Source of the DNA: Clostridiales bacterium
Lineage (GTDB): Bacteria; Bacillota_A; Clostridia; Saccharofermentanales; Saccharofermentanaceae
NCBI GenBank assembly: GCA_024695545.1
Contig: JAILHZ010000014.1
Location: 1-9,455 of the forward strand
DNA length: 9,455 nt
Direction of reading: 5' to 3'
Shown here: positions 5,163 to 9,455 of the stretch, one piece after another
Numbering within the stretch: the stretch's first letter is position 1
Layout: the number at the start of each line of letters is the position of its first letter
Position numbers and translations under genes: made by a program
The notes under the pieces: generated by a model
What the model saw: the letters and a program-made list of their open reading frames with translations, nothing else
The model's database searches: none
What the model was told of the DNA's origin: nothing

Positions 5163-6452
5163 TTACTCATCCTTCAGAAGAGCATCCAGGACATCGAGAG
5201 ACTCCCGCTCTTTACTGTCCAGATGTTCCTTCGTATATTCATTCTCCATATAGGCGACATCCGAAGATGTGCCGGCAGAAGAAGCATATTTTCTTTCCTG
5301 GTATAATTCCTTATTCTTTCTCTTCTGTTCCGCCTCGAACTGCTTCGCTTTCGTTACGGAAGCGACACCGTTGGCCTTCCAGAGAGAAAGACGCTCGTCC
5401 ACCTGTGACAGCGTGATCGATCCCATGAACTTATGGAGCGTCTCATATGCGAAGCGCACGATCGGCTCTTCCCAGCAGTCGGTATTGGCCCACTTCTCAA
5501 TGATCTGAAGATCCGGTCCGTCCAGTCTCTTTCTGAAAAGTTCTCCGCAGAACGTGATCATCGCCTGCGTTCTGTCCGCGGCCTGCTTCTTCAGTTCGTA
5601 GTTCTTCGCATCCTCAACATTATGGATGTTATGGGAGAACCACTCCTGCAGGATCTCGTCCATCTGCTTCATCGAGACCTTCTCGATATCCTTGTCCTTG
5701 CGAAGAAAAGTATAGAGGAAAGCCGGCACATCCGGTTCCATCTTATAGGTCAGCATCCACGTGCGGATATACTCCAGATCGACATCGTCCAGTGCTTTCC
5801 TGCGTTTCTTACCGAGGGAATCCCTGCACTCATCGATCTTTCTGTCCTCGCCCAATACCTTCTCGAGGTCTTTTTCCGAGTGAACGCCCCGGTTACACCA
5901 TTTCTCACGGAGTTCTTCCGCCGGACGGGTATTCTTCCCGAAGAGCTTTCTTCTCTCCTGAAGATTCGTAAAAAGCGCATAGATCACGTTCTGATCGAGT
6001 TTGAAGACTGAGCTGCTCTCATCAATAAAACGGTACCAGATATAGCCCATGTGCCCGGCAAAGAAAGTATCTGCGATACTTGCCGAGAGACGGGTCGTCG
6101 CAGCATCTCTGTGCTGCGGCGGCATCTCCATGTCGCCGTTCTTCTTCGACTCGATATAGCGGTCGACTTCTCTGGCCTTGATATCCACCAGAAGAAGCGT
6201 GCCATCTTCAGACTGCTCAAGGAGTCCCGCCGATGTCAGGTAGAAGAGCTGTTCTTCGACTTCCGCCTGTGTAAATCCGAGTTTCTTCGAGATCGTCTGG
6301 ACATTCATCTTGCCAAAAGAACTGCGGTTCATCAGAAGCATCAGATAGATGCGGATCGAGGAGGCCGTCAGCGAAGACATATACTGCGTTATGAAAAGAT
6401 CCGGCACCGGTGTGTCGGAAAGCAGAAGCTTCTCTTTATCGTCCGCTGTCAT
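5163..6452 (-). CDS. DnaD-domain replication initiation protein (DnaB/DnaD-like)
   Basis: The 429-residue product resembles Bacillota DnaD/DnaB proteins, which bind DNA and recruit the helicase loader and helicase at the origin. The N-terminal part (about 15-90) reads as a winged helix (SSIRIYLMLLMNRSSFG, then KLGFTQAEVEEQLFYLTSAGLLE). A middle helical region includes YIRTWMLTYKMEPDVPAFLY (about 228-247). Near 300-365 is a DnaB_2-type module (FCGELFRKRLDG, IIEKWANTDCWEEP, ERLSLWKANGV), followed by a charged tail. The direct upstream partner of a DnaI-like loader fits this assignment. The frame extends to an ATG at 6485, but that codon overlaps the TATAAT promoter box. The ATG at 6452 has GGAGG (6459-6463) 6 bases upstream and lies downstream of the expected transcription start, so it is used. 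Symbol left empty because DnaB- and DnaD-type members cannot be told apart by eye. Confidence 0.85.
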   Translation of the reverse strand: MTADDKEKLLLSDTPVPDLFITQYMSSLTASSIRIYLMLLMNRSSFGKMNVQTISKKLGFTQAEVEEQLFYLTSAGLLEQSEDGTLLLVDIKAREVDRYIESKKNGDMEMPPQHRDAATTRLSASIADTFFAGHMGYIWYRFIDESSSVFKLDQNVIYALFTNLQERRKLFGKNTRPAEELREKWCNRGVHSEKDLEKVLGEDRKIDECRDSLGKKRRKALDDVDLEYIRTWMLTYKMEPDVPAFLYTFLRKDKDIEKVSMKQMDEILQEWFSHNIHNVEDAKNYELKKQAADRTQAMITFCGELFRKRLDGPDLQIIEKWANTDCWEEPIVRFAYETLHKFMGSITLSQVDERLSLWKANGVASVTKAKQFEAEQKRKNKELYQERKYASSAGTSSDVAYMENEYTKEHLDSKERESLDVLDALLKDE

Positions 6453-6483
6453 GACTGACCTCCAAGGAAAAATAAGTGTTTCC

Positions 6484-6492
6484 ATTATAGCA
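6484..6492 (-). promoter_or_regulatory. Extended -10 promoter of the DnaD-dnaI-acpS operon
   Basis: On the minus strand the sequence TGC-TATAAT (6492 down to 6484) is a perfect -10 hexamer with the extended TG element. No good -35 box is seen 16-18 bases upstream (closest TTCTTT), which extended -10 promoters can tolerate. Transcription would begin near 6477, giving a leader of about 25 bases with GGAGG before the ATG at 6452. It lies just downstream of the terminator of the preceding gene, so the operon appears independently transcribed. Confidence 0.72.
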
Positions 6493-6516
6493 CCTTTTCC
6501 CCTCCGAAAGAAGTGA

Positions 6517-6550
6517 AAAGGAGCGGTCCCCTTTCGGAAACCGCTCCTTT
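6517..6550 (-). terminator. Intrinsic terminator of the pyruvate:ferredoxin oxidoreductase gene
   Basis: On the minus strand AAAGGAGCGGT and ACCGCTCCTTT form an 11-bp perfect stem. It extends by two T-G and two C-G pairs to a GAAA tetraloop, about 15 pairs in all. The stem ends in CCTTTT, followed by a moderately T-rich stretch (CACTTCTTT). It begins 26 bases after the first stop codon. Read on the plus strand the tail is only TTTG, and no plus-strand gene precedes it, so it serves the minus strand. Confidence 0.85.
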
Positions 6551-6551
6551 G

Positions 6552-6587
6552 TTAAGCCTGTAATTAAGCCTGAGATTAAGCCTCGTT
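6552..6587 (-). repeat. Three tandem 12-bp units carrying three in-frame stop codons
   Basis: TTAAGCCTGTAA, TTAAGCCTGAGA and TTAAGCCTCGTT follow one another with a 12-base period (plus-strand reading). On the coding strand they give NEA-stop, SQA-stop and LQA-stop, all in the frame of the oxidoreductase. The first TAA (6578-6576) ends the protein and the other two act as back-ups. A slippage-type duplication of the last codons is the simplest origin. Confidence 0.8.
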
Positions 6588-9455
6588 AGCCTTCTTTACA
6601 TAAGTACCGTAACGCTCGATCGCATCCTGGTGTGTCTTCTCAAACATACCGTCAACGACGTCTTCCGGATACTTCTTGTAGAGGGAGTTGTAACGAACTT
6701 CGCTCTTGAGGAAGGAGATGAAATCGCCTGTCGGCTCCTTGGAGTCGAGAGTGAATGCATTCTTGCCTTCTGCTGTGAGAGTCGGGTTGAATCTGAACAG
6801 ATGCCAGTAACCGCAGTCAACAGCCTGCTTCTCTTTGATCTGAGCAACCTTCAGGCCGCCCTTGATACCGTGGTTGATGCAAGGAGCATAGCAGATTACG
6901 ATGGACGGGCCATGGTAAGCCTCTGCCTCTGTGAATGCCTTGATCAGCTGGTTCTTATCAGCACCCATGGAAACCTGAGCAACATATACATAACCGTAGC
7001 TCATAGCCATCATGCCGAGGTCCTTCTTCTTGATTGCCTTACCGCCTGCAGCGAACTGGGCAACAGCAGAATGAGGTGTAGACTTGGAAGCCTGTCCACC
7101 AGTGTTGGAGTAAACCTCTGTATCGAGAACGAGAACGTTGACATCCTCACCGGAAGCGAGAACGTGATCAAGTCCGCCGTATCCGATATCGTAAGCCCAT
7201 CCGTCACCACCGATGATCCACTGGGATCTCTTCATGAAGAAGTCTTCATACTCGAGAGCCTTCTTAGCAGAATCGGAACCTTCAGCCTTCAGAGCCTCAG
7301 CGAGCTTCTCAGCATACTCACGAGCCTTGTCGCTGGATGTGAATCCATCGATCCAAGCCTGAGCTGCAGCCTTGAGGTCTTCAGAAGAAGTGGAAGCTAC
7401 TGTCTCCTCAACGAGGGACTTAGCTCTGGATCTGAGCTGCTTGTAACCGAGGAACATACCGAGACCGTGCTCAGCGTTATCTTCGAAGAGGGAGTTGCCC
7501 CAAGCAGGACCGAAGCCTCTGTAGTTTGTTGTATAAGGCATAGACGGAGCAGAACCACCCCAGATAGAGGAGCAACCTGTAGCATTGGAGATCTGCATTC
7601 TGTCACCGAAGAGCTGTGTAAGGAGCTTAACGTAAGGTGTTTCACCACAACCTGCGCATGCACCGGAGAACTCGAGGAGCGGCTGCTCGAACTGAGAACC
7701 CTTGATGCTGGCCTTGTTCATCGGGTTATCCTTATGAGACAGAGCAACACAGTAATCCCAGTTGTCAGCCTCTTTGAGGTTATCCTTGAGCGGAACCATC
7801 GTGATGGCCTTTTCCTTAGCGATACAGGACTCTACGCAGATACCGCAGGAGAGGCAGTCCATAGCGGATACCTGAATGCGGAACTTGTACTGCTCGTAGC
7901 CCTTCATGCCGTCCTTAACCTCGAACGGAGCCTTAGCAGCCTCTTCCTCATTGAGAAGGAACGGGCGGATAGCAGCGTGCGGACAAACGATGGAGCACTG
8001 GTTACACTGGATACACTTGGAAGCATCCCAAACCGGAATATCAACAGCAGTACCGCGCTTCTCGTAAGCAGCTGTACCCTGCGGGAAAGTACCGTCTTCC
8101 ATACCCTTGAAGGTAGATACCGGAAGCTTGTTACCTTCCTGTCTGTTCATGACGTTAACGACCTTCTCGATGAACTCCGGAACAGCCTTCTTCTCGACCG
8201 GCTTGTCCTCAGCTGTCTTCCAGGAATCCGGAATGTCAACTGCAACTACTGCATCAACACCTGCGTCGATAGCAGCGTAGTTCATCTGAACGATATCGTC
8301 ACCCTTCTTACCGTAGGACTTGAGAGCTGCCTTCTTCATGTAGTCAACAGCCTGCTCAACCGGGAGAATACCGGAAAGCTTGAAGAATGCAGACTGGCAG
8401 ATGGTGTTGATTCTTCCGCCGAGACCGATCTCCTTAGCCTTAGCAACAGCGTCGAGAGTGTAGAACTTGATGTTGTTGTTAGCGATATATCTCTTCATAG
8501 CGCCCGGGAGTCTGTCCTCGAGCTCTTCTCTTGTCCACTGAGTGTTGAGAAGGAACGTGCCGCCCGGCTTCAGGGAAGAGAGCATATCGTACTCATAAAC
8601 ATAGGACTGGTTGTGGCAAGCTACGAAGTCAGCCTTGTTGATGAGGTATGTGGAACGGATCGGAGTTGTACCGAATCTCAGGTCAGAGATCGTGATACCA
8701 CCGGACTTCTTGGAGTCGTAAGAGAAGTAAGCCTGAGCATACATATCTGTGTGGTCACCGATGATCTTGATGGAGTTCTTGTTAGCACCAACAGTACCGT
8801 CAGCACCGAGACCCCAGAATCTAGCCTGAACTGTACCCTCGCCTGCAACTTCGATAGACTCGGAGCAATCGAGAGAGAGGAATGTAACGTCATCATCGAT
8901 ACCGATGGTGAATCTTTCCTTCGGCTGATCCTTCTTGAGTTCCTTATAAACTGCGAGGATCGTCTCAGGTGTTGTATCCTTGGAACCCATACCATAACGG
9001 CCGCCGATGAGCTTCGGAGCATTCTTGCCAACATAAGCAGCTGCAACATCAAGGAACAACGGCTCTGCATAGGAACCAGGCTCCTTTGTTCTGTCGAGAA
9101 CTGCGATTGCCTTTGTTGTGGAAGGAATAGCCTCGAGGAGCTTGTCAGCTGCGAACGGACGATAGAGGTGAACCTTAACAAGACCAACCTTCTCACCATG
9201 AGCATTAAGGAAGTCGATAACTTCTTCTGCTGTCTCACAGACAGAACCCATAGCGATGATTACGCGGTCAGCATCCTCAGCACCATAGTAGTTGAAGAGC
9301 TTGTAGTTTGTGCCACGGATCTCATTGATCTTATCCATGTAAGCCTGAACCTGATCCGGTACTGCAAGATAGAACGGGTTGGAAGCCTCTCTGCCCTGGA
9401 AGTAGATATCCGGGTTCTGAGCTGTACCACGAAGTGTCGGGTGGTTCGGAGAGAG
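6576..9455 (-). CDS. nifJ: Pyruvate:ferredoxin (flavodoxin) oxidoreductase, C-terminal 959 residues (5' end outside window)
   Basis: This enzyme oxidises pyruvate with CoA to acetyl-CoA and CO2 and passes the electrons to ferredoxin; it is a central cytoplasmic enzyme of strict anaerobes. The frame is open to the right edge (LSPNHPTLRGTAQNPD at the start), so the first ATG inside, at 9338, is not the true start. About 210-230 residues are missing from a usual 1,170-1,190. Present in order are the end of domain I and the CoA-binding domain II (RVIIAMGS, then VHLYRPF), the gamma-like domain with GLGADGTVGANKNSIKIIG, a double-cluster ferredoxin domain with CIQCNQCSIVCP (7980-8015) and CLSCGICVESC (7824-7856), and the TPP domain with GACAGCGETPY and GDGWAYDIGYGG...SNTGGQ (about 7090-7210). 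The second cluster is followed by Ile instead of the common Pro. Codons look those of a highly expressed gene (TAC, AAC, GTA, CGT) and differ in style from the neighbouring genes. A terminator follows. Confidence 0.97.
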   Translation of the reverse strand, partial: LSPNHPTLRGTAQNPDIYFQGREASNPFYLAVPDQVQAYMDKINEIRGTNYKLFNYYGAEDADRVIIAMGSVCETAEEVIDFLNAHGEKVGLVKVHLYRPFAADKLLEAIPSTTKAIAVLDRTKEPGSYAEPLFLDVAAAYVGKNAPKLIGGRYGMGSKDTTPETILAVYKELKKDQPKERFTIGIDDDVTFLSLDCSESIEVAGEGTVQARFWGLGADGTVGANKNSIKIIGDHTDMYAQAYFSYDSKKSGGITISDLRFGTTPIRSTYLINKADFVACHNQSYVYEYDMLSSLKPGGTFLLNTQWTREELEDRLPGAMKRYIANNNIKFYTLDAVAKAKEIGLGGRINTICQSAFFKLSGILPVEQAVDYMKKAALKSYGKKGDDIVQMNYAAIDAGVDAVVAVDIPDSWKTAEDKPVEKKAVPEFIEKVVNVMNRQEGNKLPVSTFKGMEDGTFPQGTAAYEKRGTAVDIPVWDASKCIQCNQCSIVCPHAAIRPFLLNEEEAAKAPFEVKDGMKGYEQYKFRIQVSAMDCLSCGICVESCIAKEKAITMVPLKDNLKEADNWDYCVALSHKDNPMNKASIKGSQFEQPLLEFSGACAGCGETPYVKLLTQLFGDRMQISNATGCSSIWGGSAPSMPYTTNYRGFGPAWGNSLFEDNAEHGLGMFLGYKQLRSRAKSLVEETVASTSSEDLKAAAQAWIDGFTSSDKAREYAEKLAEALKAEGSDSAKKALEYEDFFMKRSQWIIGGDGWAYDIGYGGLDHVLASGEDVNVLVLDTEVYSNTGGQASKSTPHSAVAQFAAGGKAIKKKDLGMMAMSYGYVYVAQVSMGADKNQLIKAFTEAEAYHGPSIVICYAPCINHGIKGGLKVAQIKEKQAVDCGYWHLFRFNPTLTAEGKNAFTLDSKEPTGDFISFLKSEVRYNSLYKKYPEDVVDGMFEKTHQDAIERYGTYVKKANEA

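Noticed and set aside
5153..5170. Upstream ATG (5170) as the start of the helicase loader
   Set aside because: It has no properly spaced ribosome site, whereas the ATG at 5152 has AAGGAG 6 bases upstream.
4217..5416. A 399-codon plus-strand frame opposite the helicase-loader gene
   Set aside because: Its composition (rich in R, L, H, S) is typical of a shadow frame. It crosses two well-supported minus-strand genes and has no recognisable domain.

Overview
The window looks like a chromosomal segment of an anaerobic Bacillota species, most likely class Clostridia. This rests on a single-chain pyruvate:ferredoxin oxidoreductase, a DnaD-like/DnaI-like helicase-loading gene pair, a TrkA/TrkH-type potassium system and strong purine-rich Shine-Dalgarno sites. 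A gut or rumen habitat is plausible but cannot be shown from this sequence.

Left part, plus strand (1-2595): the 3' end of an aldo/keto reductase gene (1-414). A short open frame follows (544-1119) that fuses the start of a TrkA protein to the end of a TrkH protein, which looks like the scar of a deletion. Next is a 228-base gene-free stretch (1120-1347) full of nested inverted repeats, and then a stand-alone reverse transcriptase gene (1348-2595). Two arms (1165-1180 and 1305-1320) could close the gene-free stretch into one branched RNA directly in front of the reverse transcriptase. This matches the layout of retrons (a1-msr-msd-a2-RT), although the protein itself looks more like group II intron reverse transcriptases. 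It is the best candidate here for an undescribed system.

Middle part, minus strand (6452 down to 2602): a tight four-gene operon read from an extended -10 promoter at 6484-6492. The order is a DnaD-domain replication protein, a DnaI/DnaC-like helicase loader, holo-ACP synthase (acpS), and a membrane-anchored SH3/NlpC-P60-like protein whose catalytic Cys and His appear to be replaced. Gene junctions overlap by 4 bp or lie 10 bp apart. The operon ends 6 bp from the convergent reverse transcriptase gene, with no terminator visible between them.

Right part, minus strand (6576-9455): the C-terminal 959 residues of pyruvate:ferredoxin oxidoreductase, running off the right edge. It ends in a strong intrinsic terminator (6517-6550). 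Its stop codon sits in a threefold 12-bp tandem repeat that provides three in-frame stops.
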